A stretch of 17,754 nucleotides of DNA from an uncultured Gemella sp. (GTDB lineage: Bacteria; Bacillota; Bacilli; Staphylococcales; Gemellaceae): positions 1 through 17,754 of the forward strand of contig CAKMQF010000012.1 of assembly GCA_927911745.1 (NCBI GenBank). The letters run 5' to 3'. The notes below the pieces were generated by a model. The model was not told where the DNA came from. It did no database searches and saw only the letters and a program-made list of their open reading frames with translations. Below, piece by piece: positions 1-7,806 of the stretch. The position numbers and the translations under genes are program-made. Each line of letters starts with the position of its first letter. The first letter of the stretch is position 1.

Positions 1-490
1 AAACATAGATAATACTGTTAATCCTGCTTGAATGTATAATACTATTCTTCTACCTTTGGTGTCAAGAATAGGTAGATACATAATAAATAACATAATAAAA
101 TTAAATACTGAGAGTACTAATCCAGCAATTAATCAATACTACCAAAACTAAAATCAGTGTTGGTGCAAATTCTTTATAAAATTCACCACTTGTAATTGGT
201 AAGTTAATTAATGCAAATACAAATCCTCCTATGACTGCCATAGGAATCGCAAAAGTTATTATATAGGCAACTCCCCAATTCCTCTTCCAAACACGCCCTT
301 TATACTCTTTATAAATTCTATAAGTATTATAATACGGTATAAAAGCAAGTCCTGCCTTAATACCAAATATATCGAACATAATTTTTGAAAAAATAGCCGT
401 GATAATATATCCAATAAGTACTACAATGAGCAACACGATTAAACCTATAGCCAATATCTGACTTAGCAGATGTTCATCTATTTCAAACAT
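1..490 (-). pseudogene. small multi-pass membrane protein, paralogue 1 (partial, frame broken)
   Basis: Unknown integral membrane protein. The ATG at 490 follows a good ribosome site (AAAGGAGG). Frame one gives 129 residues: a transmembrane helix at about residues 12-35, then the short motif IPYYNTYRIYKEYKG and a basic RVWKRNWG stretch, then two further helices. The reading stops at 101, but from about 145 to the window edge another frame continues with MLFIMYLPILDTKGRR, which matches the neighbouring paralogue (MLFIMYLPIFDTKVRK). One extra base near 125-132 explains the break, so the true gene runs off the left edge. The 'IP.YN.Y' pattern recalls small membrane families such as DUF5684; this is a resemblance only. 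It lies 90 bp after its paralogue and probably in the Mrr transcription unit. Confidence 0.6.
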
Positions 491-580
491 AAGAATTCCT
501 CCTTTATTTTATATAATTATTTTCAATTACATTATCATCCATTACATAATAATTCGTTATTTTAGAAATTCTAGGTACGA

Positions 581-1290
581 CTAGCTTCTCTCACGAGCTT
601 TTAAAGTTGCATTTAATTCAAAACTATCCATAGTCCCGTAATCTAATTTCTCTTGAAGAACATATTCTCCGCTTCTAATTCTAGCTCTAACTTCTCTTGC
701 CGCTAAAAGACAAACAATCGTAAATACAACAGAAAAAATCATTTGTATCTTCACTAACAATAGAGAATTAAAACGAGGATCTACTTTAAGAATAATACCA
801 TTTCCAAGTACAACTAACAATATTAGTACGGCTTGAATATATAACACTACTTTTCTTACTTTTGTATCAAAAATAGGTAAATACATAATAAATAACATAA
901 TTACACCAAATACTTTTATTATTAAAAAACATATAAAAACTATTATTATACTAACAATAAAAAGAAGCATGAAATTAAGCACAACTTCATTATTCACCTT
1001 ATAACTCATCAAATTTAATACTACACCTGTGCTTATACCAGCGGGAATAATAAAAGTTATTATATACATGACTCCCCAGTTTCGCTTCCAAACACGACCT
1101 TTATACTCTTTATAAATCCTATAAGTATTGTAAAATGGTATAAGCGATAAAATCGGTTTAACACCAAGTATATCAAACATAATTTTTGAAAAGATAACTG
1201 AAATAATATATGCAATACTACCGTATAGAATAGCTATCCCTCCAAGATATTATATAATCGTTCTAACATATAATTATCCAAATTAAACAT
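581..1290 (-). pseudogene. small multi-pass membrane protein, paralogue 2 (frame broken)
   Basis: Paralogue of the protein ending the window. The intact part (ATG at 1180, 199 residues) starts at MFDILGVKP, which aligns with residue 38 of the paralogue, so an N-terminal helix is missing. That helix is found upstream: ATG at 1290 with an AGGAAAG ribosome site encodes MFNLDNYMLERLYNILEG, then hits TAG. A second frame continues with a hydrophobic helix into IFSKIMFDI, matching the paralogue. One missing G in the GGG at 1238-1240 reconnects both, and 710+1 nt equals 237 codons (236 residues). The protein would have about five or six membrane helices and a charged C-terminal tail of about 40 residues. 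The start lies 17 bp after the Mrr stop. Function is unknown. Confidence 0.6.
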
Positions 1291-1307
1291 AACTTTCCTC
1301 TTCTCTT

Positions 1308-2186
1308 CTATTCTACATCATAAAATTCGTCTAACACATAAGTTGTTACGGGTTTAACATATAATTCATATTTAGCTACTAAATCAGCAATGATGTCACC
1401 ATCAATTAAAGTTATTGTTCTAGTTCCCTGACGAGACGCTTCTATAGCAGCCTTTGAGAATTTTGATGTTGTGATAAATATACCAAATTCAGCATTATAT
1501 TTATCCATTGCCCCTCTAAACTTATCTATTTCTGGAGAAGGCACATTCCCTTCCCATCTTTTTGCCTGAATAGCAACTCTAGCAGTTCGAAAATCATCAC
1601 TTGTAATATATCCAAATCCGTCAAGACCACCATCGTTAGAAACTTGAATCCCTATTTTTTCATCCATTTCAACATTCATCTTTGAAACGAGTTTTCTAGC
1701 GAACATCTCAAATTTTGCTGGGCTGAATTTTTTTAATTTTCTAATTAGCTCATCTCTCCACTGATCTTCTACAATTTCTTTTTCATCTTCAGAAATTACT
1801 TCTTCAATATCAGAAACCTCTTTTTTTCTTTTAATTTCCCTATTAATTTCTTTATATATAGCCGGAAAATCTAAAGATTCAAGATTAGCTTCTCGTCCTT
1901 TACTTGTCAAAGTATAAACTTTACCATCTTTCTTTAAAAATTTCGCTCTTTCTAAATAATTCAAACTAAAATTAATGAAAAACTTAAAAGGTGAATACTC
2001 ATTATTACTCTTCTCTGAAATACGACGAAAATCAATATATTCTTCAGTTATAACTTCAGAATTCTTTCTAAAATACTCTACTATCGCTCTCTTTGTGTCA
2101 CTTCCACCTTTTTTTCTAAGTGCAATTATTATTTCTTTAGAAATAACATTATCTTTCTGATTAGTTGTCATTTTAAATATATCCAC
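1308..2186 (-). CDS. mrr: Mrr-type type IV restriction endonuclease
   Basis: 292 residues, predicted to cut modified foreign DNA. The N-terminal half (about 15-100) looks like the Mrr_N winged-helix DNA-binding domain. A charged linker (about 112-142) leads to the Mrr_cat PD-(D/E)XK-like nuclease domain (about 148-285). Visible catalytic motif: GGLDG with D189 and IQAK with Q207 and K209, the D-(X)n-QXK signature of the family, preceded by the F-E motif at about 159-160. The start is GTG at 2186, chosen because GAGGAGA lies six bases upstream; the internal ATG at codon 6 has no comparable site. Family members usually have about 300 residues, so it looks complete. The two membrane-protein genes follow at once. 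Placement beside rlmH is typical of accessory or defence insertions; that role here is inference. Confidence 0.85.
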   Translation of the reverse strand: MDIFKMTTNQKDNVISKEIIIALRKKGGSDTKRAIVEYFRKNSEVITEEYIDFRRISEKSNNEYSPFKFFINFSLNYLERAKFLKKDGKVYTLTSKGREANLESLDFPAIYKEINREIKRKKEVSDIEEVISEDEKEIVEDQWRDELIRKLKKFSPAKFEMFARKLVSKMNVEMDEKIGIQVSNDGGLDGFGYITSDDFRTARVAIQAKRWEGNVPSPEIDKFRGAMDKYNAEFGIFITTSKFSKAAIEASRQGTRTITLIDGDIIADLVAKYELYVKPVTTYVLDEFYDVE

Positions 2187-2224
2187 AAACTCTCCTCTTT
2201 TCTTACACCAATTCTTTCACCTTT

Positions 2225-2253
2225 ATTATACTAAAAATTGTTATAAATTAATA
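2225..2253 (-). promoter_or_regulatory. candidate promoter for the Mrr operon
   Basis: A perfect TATAAT (minus strand, 2225-2230) sits 39 bp before the GTG start of the Mrr gene. The -35 position at about 2248-2253 reads TATTAA, a weak match. It lies directly after the rlmH terminator, where a new promoter would be expected. Confidence 0.4.
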
Positions 2254-2297
2254 GTAAAAAAAGAATGAAATCGCCTGAAAAGGCAACTTCATTCTTT
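2253..2297 (-). terminator. rho-independent terminator after rlmH
   Basis: On the minus strand AAAGAATGAA (2288-2297) pairs perfectly with TTCATTCTTT (2260-2269). A second inner stem, GCCT/AGGC, closes a TTTC loop. The outer arm runs straight into a T tract (TTTTTTTACT). It starts only 5 bp after the rlmH stop codon and separates the HAD-rlmH operon from the Mrr operon. Confidence 0.85.
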
Positions 2298-2301
2298 ACA
2301 A

Positions 2302-2778
2302 TTATTTATGATAACTTGCGCCTGTTATTATACGATAAGCTCTATACACTTGTTCAAGTAAAACAACACGCATCATTTGATGTGGAAACGTCATTCTACT
2401 AAACGATAATGCAAAATCACTACGCTTTTTCACACTGTCAGAAAGTCCATAACTTCCACCAATCACCAATGCCACATCACTCTTACCTGTAAGCATTAAA
2501 TTATCAATTTTTGATGCAAATTCTTCACTTGATAGATTCTTACCTAAAATTTCCAAAGTAATAACATATTGATTATCTTTAATTTTTGATAATATGTTAT
2601 TCCCCTCTTTTTCCATCGCAAGAGCTATTTCTGAATCATTCTCTACCTTTACTTTTTCATCTGAAATTTCAATAGTATTTAACTTAATATATGCTCCAAG
2701 ACGTTTTTCATATTCTTTTATAGCATCTCTATAAAATTTTTCCTTAACTTTACCTACACAAATCAAAGTTACTTTCAT
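2302..2778 (-). CDS. rlmH: 23S rRNA (pseudouridine1915-N3)-methyltransferase RlmH
   Basis: 158 residues, the normal family length. RlmH is a SPOUT-fold enzyme that methylates pseudouridine 1915 in helix 69 of 23S rRNA using S-adenosylmethionine. Hallmarks: the N-terminal MKVTLICVGKVKEKFYRDAI, the cofactor knot loop VIGGSYGLSDSV, and the C-terminal FPHQMMRVVLLEQVYRAYRI ending in ASYHK. The start ATG has an AGAGG site upstream and lies 16 bp after the HAD gene, so the two are probably cotranscribed. In staphylococci the 3' end of this gene (orfX) is the attachment site of SCC elements. Here the 3' end is intact and followed by its terminator, with no element inserted. Confidence 0.95.
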   Translation of the reverse strand: MKVTLICVGKVKEKFYRDAIKEYEKRLGAYIKLNTIEISDEKVKVENDSEIALAMEKEGNNILSKIKDNQYVITLEILGKNLSSEEFASKIDNLMLTGKSDVALVIGGSYGLSDSVKKRSDFALSFSRMTFPHQMMRVVLLEQVYRAYRIITGASYHK

Positions 2779-2794
2779 CAGAACCTCTTTCTAT

Positions 2795-3607
2795 CTACAC
2801 ATCTTTACCAAGAACAAATTTTTCAATAGCATAAGCGAAACCATCTTCATCATTTGACTTAGAAATAAAATTCGCCGCTTCTTTTAAAGTAGGATTAGCA
2901 TTATCAACCGCAACTCCCATACCAGCGAACTCAATCATACTTAAATCATTAAGACCATCACCTAATGCCATTACATTCTCACTTGTTAAACCAAGTTTTT
3001 TACATAATGAATCTAAAGATACTCCTTTAGAAATACCCTTATCATTAATCTCAATAAAGAACGGTTTAGACATAGCAACCTCATACTCATTACCTAATTC
3101 AAGCGCTAGTTTATCTTTCACCGCAACAGCTTCATCAGGATGTTTAAGTATTATTACCTTAGCCGCACCTTCTTTAATATCATCTTTCATATTTTCACTA
3201 ATTACTAATTCTGCACTTACTAAACCAGACTCAATTCGTGCATATTCATTATCACGATTCGTAAGAACTTTCCCGCCTTGGTAAGTAAGAATATCACAAT
3301 CATTCTCCAAAGCAACATCTATTAAGAACTTAATTCTCTCAGGAGATAAAAACTTCTCATAGATTACTTCATTCGTTTTAAGATTAGCAATTCTAGCCCC
3401 ATTAAATGAAAGCAAGTAGTTATCATAACTATCAAGTTGTAAATCTTCTACTATACTCATCATTCCAAAATCAGGTCTACCCGATGCTAAAATAACCTTA
3501 ATATCTTGTTTCTTACACTCTTCAATTACTTCTCTATTTTTCTTAGAAATCTCACGATCACTATTTAATAGCGTATCATCAATATCTGTAACAACTAATT
3601 TTATCAT
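2795..3607 (-). CDS. Cof-type HAD-IIB family phosphatase
   Basis: 270 residues. This cytoplasmic Mg-dependent hydrolase acts on small phosphorylated metabolites (sugar phosphates, nucleotides or cofactors); the substrate cannot be read from sequence. HAD motifs are clear: motif I with nucleophile D8 and acid D10 (VVTDIDDTLL), motif II S42 (ILASGRP), a lysine in ISKGVSLD as motif III, and motif IV GDGLNDLSMI near the C terminus. The central 80-200 region is the type IIB cap. I start at the ATG at 3607, which has AAAGGAGC eight bases upstream and begins directly with MIKLVVTD. A longer in-frame TTG start at 3643 would add 12 residues that lack family resemblance. It is the first gene of the HAD-rlmH operon and the last bacterial gene before the recombinase module. 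Confidence 0.9.
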   Translation of the reverse strand: MIKLVVTDIDDTLLNSDREISKKNREVIEECKKQDIKVILASGRPDFGMMSIVEDLQLDSYDNYLLSFNGARIANLKTNEVIYEKFLSPERIKFLIDVALENDCDILTYQGGKVLTNRDNEYARIESGLVSAELVISENMKDDIKEGAAKVIILKHPDEAVAVKDKLALELGNEYEVAMSKPFFIEINDKGISKGVSLDSLCKKLGLTSENVMALGDGLNDLSMIEFAGMGVAVDNANPTLKEAANFISKSNDEDGFAYAIEKFVLGKDV

Positions 3608-3632
3608 ACAAAAGCTCCTTTTTTTATCACTA

Positions 3633-3662
3633 GGGGGGTGCAAAACCCTCTCAGGGGGTGCA
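3633..3662 (-). repeat. G-tract direct repeat in the HAD leader
   Basis: GGGGGTGCA occurs twice on the plus strand (ending at 3642 and 3662), 20 bp apart, with CCCTCTCA between. The block can also fold: TGCA pairs with TGCA and CCCT with AGGG across a short loop. It stands out in otherwise AT-rich DNA and lies 26-55 bp upstream of the HAD start. It could be a regulatory element of the HAD-rlmH leader or part of an attachment site. The sequence alone does not decide. Confidence 0.4.
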
Positions 3663-3735
3663 TCATTTAACGATTTGTTCTATCCTTGATTTAATCATAT
3701 TCTACAAATCTGTTTAACCCTTGTTTACTCAATAT

Positions 3736-3741
3736 ATTATA
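3736..3741 (-). promoter_or_regulatory. candidate extended -10 promoter for HAD-rlmH
   Basis: Minus strand TGATATAAT is an extended -10 (TG-N-TATAAT), about 130 bp before the HAD start. No convincing -35 is visible. If real, the bacterial side of the junction extends at least to here, and the element boundary would lie between this site and the recombinase stop at 3785. Confidence 0.3.
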
Positions 3742-3766
3742 TCAGATAACCTAAATCTCTCATAGT

Positions 3767-3797
3767 AAAAAAGAAAAAATCATATCAGATTGATATG
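3767..3797 (-). terminator. terminator of the recombinase operon
   Basis: CATATCA pairs perfectly with TGATATG around a 3-nt loop (3781-3797) and is followed on the minus strand by ATTTTTTCTTTTTT. The stem overlaps the restored stop codon (TGA, 3785-3787) of the large serine recombinase, as expected for a compact gene end. The stem is AT-rich, so it may be weak. Confidence 0.6.
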
Positions 3798-5352
3798 ACT
3801 TCTCCGTTTTTTAAATGAATTTCTATTCTTTTTCCTTTATGAATTATCAGTTTATCTACCAAATAATTAAACAACTTCGCATCGTATTCTGTTAGTAACT
3901 CATCTTGTTTTTTCTAATGAGTCTACAAATATTTTCAGTTCTCTAACTCTTTTATTTTTGTTCAATAAATCTAAGTTTTTTTGTTCTAATTCTTTCTCTA
4001 ACAATTTATATTCTTCTATCAGTTTATTATATTTTCTAGTGTACTCTTCTTGATCTTGTGCTATCTTGGAATTCGTTATTATAAGTTTTTCTACATCAGT
4101 TCTGATGTCTTCTAATTTTCCTTCGAGTTGAATGATTTCATCATCTAACCCTCTGTCTTCTTTTATGATCTTCATTAGAAGTTTTATATTACCTACAATT
4201 TCTTTTCTATTATCAATTACCTTGTTTAGTGCTGATACTATCCATCTTTGAATTTCATCATCTCTTATATGAAGTGTATCACATTTCTCTTCGTTCTTAT
4301 ACTTATCTTTGCATCTGTATATTGTCTCTTTATATTTGTCAGTTGAGTGCCATAAATGTCTCACGTATGAACTACCGCAACATCCACACCTAATTTTTCC
4401 AAAGTAGTTTTTCTCTGTATACCATTTTTTATTTTCACTTAGCTGCACTTGAACCGCATCAAATACTTCTTTATCAATTATTGCTTCATGGCTATTTTCT
4501 ACATAATACTGAGGTAGCTCTCCGTTGTTCCTTTTCTGAGTCTTGTTTAAGAAGTCTGCTACATAGTATTTTTGAAGTAAGGCATCACCTTTATATTTTT
4601 CGTTTGTTAAAATACTTCTTACACTGCTATAACTCCATTTTTCTTTTCCTCTTGGTGTCGGTATTTTATTTTCAGTTAGATGTTTAGCTATTTGATTAGG
4701 ATTTTTACCTGATAAGAACTGTCCAAATATGTATCTCACTATTTGGGCTTGCTCTTTATCAACTTCAAATCCTCCGTCCTCTTTTGGCTTAAAACCTAGT
4801 ACATTATTATATGCAAATGTCACCCTACCCTCTGCGGCTTGTTTTCGTTTAGACCATGTTATATTTTCTGATATTGATCTACTTTCTTCTTGTGCTAAGG
4901 AACTCATTATTGTAATAAGTAATTCACCCTTTGAATCAAATGTCCAGATGTTTTCTTTTTCGAAGTATATCTCTACTCCAACATCTTTTAGTTTTCTAAC
5001 TGTTGATAGTGAATCCACCGTATTTCTTGCGAACCTACTAACACTTTTTGTTAATATGAGGTCTATCTTACCTGCTAGTGCATCATTTACCATTTCTTGA
5101 AATCCTAGACGTTTTTTTTGTATTTGTTCCACTTATTCCTTCATCTGAGTACATCTTCACAAATTCCCAATCTTTTCTACTTGATATGTACTCTTCATAA
5201 TACTTCATTTGAGTTTCATAAGAACTTGTTTGATCTTCATTATCTGTCGATACTCTAGCGTAACCTGCGACCTTTTTCTTTTTTATACTAGGTAGTTTTG
5301 ACTGATGACTAAGTTGTTTATTGGCTTGTATAGTTGTAATTTTTCTATTCAT
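3785..5352 (-). pseudogene. large serine recombinase (integrase), two one-base frame breaks
   Basis: Large serine recombinase for site-specific integration and excision. From the ATG at 5352: resolvase domain with KVAGYARVS (R33 and nucleophile S35) and SVSRFARN; recombinase domain; zinc ribbon with CGCCG and later YRCK plus EEKC; long coiled coil; C-terminal tail. Two breaks interrupt it. At 5112-5119 eight A's (minus strand) should be seven; this joins GISGTNTKK to RLGFQEM. At 3908-3913 six A's should be five; this joins VDSLEK to QDELLTEYDAKLFNYL and extends the gene from the apparent stop at 3900 to 3785. With both corrected the length is 1566 nt, 521 residues, normal for the family. ATGA coupling links it to the upstream recombinase. 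As written only fragments would be made. Confidence 0.8.
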
Positions 5353-6253
5353 CTTTTACTCCTTTTTTTAGGTTACCTTGTTTTTTTATTTCTTGAACTT
5401 TATTAAATATTTCCTGAGAAATAATTGCTTCATGTGCATTTTCTACAATGTACATAGTCTTCTCACCAGTATTTTTTACTGAACGACCTTTTTCTTTTAC
5501 ATTAAATGTCTTTTGTAATATGAGTTTCCCTGTATAAGTTTCTTGGGATAATATTCTATAAATGGCTAATCGTGTGAAGTTATTTCCTCTTCTTGTTCGT
5601 TTACCTTCATCATTTAATATCCTTGATATCTGTGTAGGTTTTATTCCTGATAGGTATAAATCATAAATCTTTCTGATAGTGTCGGCTTCTGACTCTTCAA
5701 TTTTATAAGAATCTCCTATCCATCTATATCCTAATATAGGTTGTTGACTATGGGGTAATCCTTGTTTAAACTTCTTCTTCACACTCCACCTTACATTACT
5801 ACCTATCGCCTTTGATTCTTCTTCTGAAACGACAGCGAGTAACGTTAGTAATAACTCTCCATCTGTAGTGAGTGTGTCGATATTCTCTTTTTCAAATTGA
5901 ACTCCTACATTTAATTTCTTTAGCTCTCGTATTGTTTCTAACAACTCAATAGTATTTCTTCCAAATCGTGATATGGACTTTGTAAGAATTATATCAATCT
6001 TTCCTTTCCTACAGTCATCTATTAATCTTAAATACTCCTTTCGATTTTTTGTATTTCTCCCACTTACTGAGTTATCAAAATACACTCCAACATACTCCCA
6101 ACTAGGATTATTTTGTATAAGTTTACTATAATAGCTTATTTGTTCAGATAGTGATTGTAGTAAATCTTGATGTGATACTCTTGCATAAGCTGCGACTTTT
6201 TGTTTTTTAACATCGGTCACATTTAGTGTTTCTAACTTTTTTATAATTTTCAT
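5345..6253 (-). CDS. serine recombinase lacking zinc ribbon and coiled coil
   Basis: 302 residues. The resolvase catalytic domain has VAAYARVS (R25 and nucleophile S27) and SISRFGRN. The following recombinase domain runs to about residue 295 (ILGYRW, LYLSGIKPTQI, MYIVENAHEAI), and the protein ends where other large serine recombinases begin their zinc ribbon. That ribbon and coiled coil, which control att-site recognition and synapsis in the family, are absent. The stop overlaps the start of the next recombinase (GATGAATAG), so this looks like a native short form made with its partner. I start at the ATG at 6253, which follows AAAGGAGGAT; an upstream ORF extension to 6346 has no ribosome site and overlaps the preceding gene. 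It may act in a heteromeric complex with the downstream recombinase, as CcrA and CcrB do; this is inference. Confidence 0.85.
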   Translation of the reverse strand: MKIIKKLETLNVTDVKKQKVAAYARVSHQDLLQSLSEQISYYSKLIQNNPSWEYVGVYFDNSVSGRNTKNRKEYLRLIDDCRKGKIDIILTKSISRFGRNTIELLETIRELKKLNVGVQFEKENIDTLTTDGELLLTLLAVVSEEESKAIGSNVRWSVKKKFKQGLPHSQQPILGYRWIGDSYKIEESEADTIRKIYDLYLSGIKPTQISRILNDEGKRTRRGNNFTRLAIYRILSQETYTGKLILQKTFNVKEKGRSVKNTGEKTMYIVENAHEAIISQEIFNKVQEIKKQGNLKKGVKDE

Positions 6254-6299
6254 TATTGTATCCTCCTTTTCGTCATTACTATATATCACTCTAAAGAAA

Positions 6300-6467
6300 C
6301 TATTTATCAAGTGATAACTCCATAAGTTCGGATATTTTTGGATCATACTTTTCTAACATCTTATGTTTGAATGAATCAAATTCATCTTTTGTGATTAAAT
6401 TTTCCCTAAACAAGTTACTTAATATTTTAATTGTGATTTGATAGGTTACTTCATTTTTAGTGTTCAT
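6300..6467 (-). CDS. small SHOCT-like protein of the recombinase operon
   Basis: 55 residues. The sequence pattern, a helix (ITIKILSNLFRENL) then ITKDEFDSFKHKMLEKYDP, matches the short helix-turn-helix fold called SHOCT, in particular small proteins often found directly before serine recombinases. Its role is unknown; an accessory or directionality function has not been shown to my knowledge. I start at the ATG at 6467 because GGAGGT lies six bases upstream. That site is inside the last codons of the preceding gene, so translation of the two is likely coupled (11-nt overlap). The longer reading to 6503 adds 12 residues without a site. The next recombinase starts 46 bp downstream. Confidence 0.7.
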   Translation of the reverse strand: MNTKNEVTYQITIKILSNLFRENLITKDEFDSFKHKMLEKYDPKISELMELSLDK

Positions 6468-6849
6468 AGCTACCTCCAAATCTATGTTTAATATAACATT
6501 CATGACTACAATACTTTCTTTTATTATTGGAATAAGATGTAAATTCTCTTTTACAACATTTACATTGATGAATAGAAAATGCCTTTCTATTCATCTTATC
6601 TTGATTATTCTTCCACCATTTCATTCGACAAGCATCACTACAATATTTCTTTTGTTTTTTCCCATTTAAATGAGTTAACTTTTCTCCGCACACTTTACAA
6701 GTATCAAAATCTTCTATATCTAACTTTTCTAAACTCTCTCTTCTACAAATTGACTTAACTGTATTGGCTGATACATTTAAACATACAGCTATTTTCTTAT
6801 ACCCCAATCCTTTTTCTCTTAGTTTTTTTATTTCATCTTTCAGTTCCAT
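6457..6849 (-). CDS. helix-turn-helix protein with two zinc fingers
   Basis: 130 residues. Residues 5-37 form a resolvase/sigma-like helix-turn-helix (LREKGLGYKKIAVCLNVSAN then TVKSICRR). Two cysteine clusters follow: C51-x2-C54 with C70-x3-C74, and C96/C98/C99 with C114-x3-C118. Each ends in a YCS(D/H)xC motif followed by a basic stretch, so two treble-clef-like zinc sites are likely. Proteins of this design are common next to tandem serine recombinases and are sometimes labelled sigma-70-like. A DNA-binding accessory or regulator of the recombinases is a reasonable inference. It is the first gene of the four-gene operon. I start at the ATG at 6849 (AGGAG eight bases upstream) rather than at 6954, which would overlap the preceding terminator. 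Confidence 0.75.
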   Translation of the reverse strand: MELKDEIKKLREKGLGYKKIAVCLNVSANTVKSICRRESLEKLDIEDFDTCKVCGEKLTHLNGKKQKKYCSDACRMKWWKNNQDKMNRKAFSIHQCKCCKREFTSYSNNKRKYCSHECYIKHRFGGSYEH

Positions 6850-6929
6850 GCTTTTCACTCCTATGATCTTTATATTCTCTACATCACAGGTAAAGAAAAC
6901 TATGAAAAATTTAACCACTAGAGTGAAAT

Positions 6930-7091
6930 TTAGATAAAAAAATAAACCCACCACAGAAAATTTCTGTGATGGATTTTATAAAAGTTTATTCTATTTTTTT
7001 TCTTCTTTTTCTTTTCTTTTTTACAAAATTGATATATTGATACTACTAGTCCTAAAATAATTATGAACAGATTAAAATATAATACCATCAT
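6930..7091 (-). CDS. tiny membrane protein with polylysine tail, coupled to secreted protein
   Basis: 53 codons as written. The start overlaps the stop of the secreted-protein gene as TAATG (the A at 7091 is shared). One hydrophobic helix (about residues 3-22, with LFIIILGLVVSIY) is followed by CKKEKKKKKK, giving a strong positive-inside topology. After the lysines the frame runs through the terminator hairpin to 6930, which is unusual. If the A8 run at the end of the lysine codons had seven A's, the protein would end six bases later as KKIE, well before the terminator. This window has many such indels. Small helix-plus-lysine proteins directly after a secreted toxin or bacteriocin gene often give self-immunity. 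That role is a hypothesis. Confidence 0.5.
   Translation of the reverse strand: MMVLYFNLFIIILGLVVSIYQFCKKEKKKKKKNRINFYKIHHRNFLWWVYFFI
6935..6972 (-). terminator. terminator after the secreted-protein cassette
   Basis: Minus strand CCATCACAGAAA (6961-6972) pairs with TTTCTGTGGTGG (6948-6959), 12 pairs including one G-U, then GTTTATTTTTTTATC. It ends transcription of the cassette before the recombinase operon, whose first ATG is 86 bp further on. Confidence 0.8.
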
Positions 7092-7777
7092 TATTGAATA
7101 GGCTCCGTCCAGAAAACTGATGAAAATTTATTTATACTTAATTTAACTGAACCGTAATCCCTAAACGTTCTTTCTACTTTAACTTTCATCCATCCATAAT
7201 TTAAACCTACTAGCCCTAATGCAGCAGCAAGTGGCCCTGTGAAAAATACACTAATTCCCCCAACAGCACCTATTGCATAAGCTGCAGTTTCTAAATCATC
7301 TGTTAAATCATCTACTTGATACTGGTATCGTGCGTACATTTGAAATCCCCACCACTGTTCATATATTTCATAGCGCTGAGCACTTCTAGATTGATACTTT
7401 TCTTTTATACCTTTTTGATTATCGAATTCATACCAACCAGAAGAAACTTTTTCATTAATATTAGATATAGATAATTCAATACCGTTTAAGTACTCTTCAG
7501 GAGTATTAAGTTTAGAATTTTTACTTATCTCATTCCAATTTTGTTTTATATATTTCAACACTTGTTCTTTATTTACAATTAAATGATTGTTTGTAAGATA
7601 GATTTGAGAATCAATATAGTCTATATGCTTTTGAATAGAATTTTCAAAGTTTGTTTTTTTTGATACTAAATCACTAGCCTTAGCTACATTTTGATTATTT
7701 TGAACTAATCCAGATAAAGGTGCTATAATTAAACTCGCAGATAAAACTGCTGTTGTTATTTTAAATTTGGTATTCAT
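7091..7777 (-). CDS. secreted protein of unknown function (likely prophage cargo)
   Basis: 228 residues; I do not recognise the family. A clear signal peptide is present: K4/K6, hydrophobic core about 8-24, and AKA at 32-34 before S35 as cleavage site. The mature part (about 194 residues) has a charged helical region (about 40-135), an aromatic patch YEIYEQWWGFQMYARYQYQ (136-154), and a Gly/Ala-rich hydrophobic hairpin-like segment (164-192) followed by a basic, Trp-containing end. There is no LPXTG anchor. Size and a hydrophobic C-terminal segment resemble large unmodified bacteriocins (for example the geobacillin 26 type) or pore formers; this is hypothesis only. The ATG at 7777 has AAAGGAG eight bases upstream. 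It has its own promoter, palindromic operator candidate and terminator, which fits lysogenic-conversion cargo expressed from the prophage. A tiny coupled gene follows. Confidence 0.75.
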   Translation of the reverse strand: MNTKFKITTAVLSASLIIAPLSGLVQNNQNVAKASDLVSKKTNFENSIQKHIDYIDSQIYLTNNHLIVNKEQVLKYIKQNWNEISKNSKLNTPEEYLNGIELSISNINEKVSSGWYEFDNQKGIKEKYQSRSAQRYEIYEQWWGFQMYARYQYQVDDLTDDLETAAYAIGAVGGISVFFTGPLAAALGLVGLNYGWMKVKVERTFRDYGSVKLSINKFSSVFWTEPIQ

Positions 7778-7806
7778 TGTCTTTACTCCTTTTGTTTTTT
7801 TTATTT

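Noticed and set aside
2302..2325. SCC-type attachment site at the 3' end of rlmH
   Set aside because: The TTATCATAA motif is present because it encodes the conserved protein end, but the gene is followed at once by its own terminator and no element is inserted there.
3607..3643. TTG start giving the HAD protein 12 extra residues
   Set aside because: The ATG at 3607 has a good ribosome site and begins with the normal HAD opening; the extra residues come from the G-tract leader.
4481..5100. Plus-strand ORFs opposite the recombinase
   Set aside because: No ribosome sites, and their translations follow the reversed codons of a well-recognised gene.
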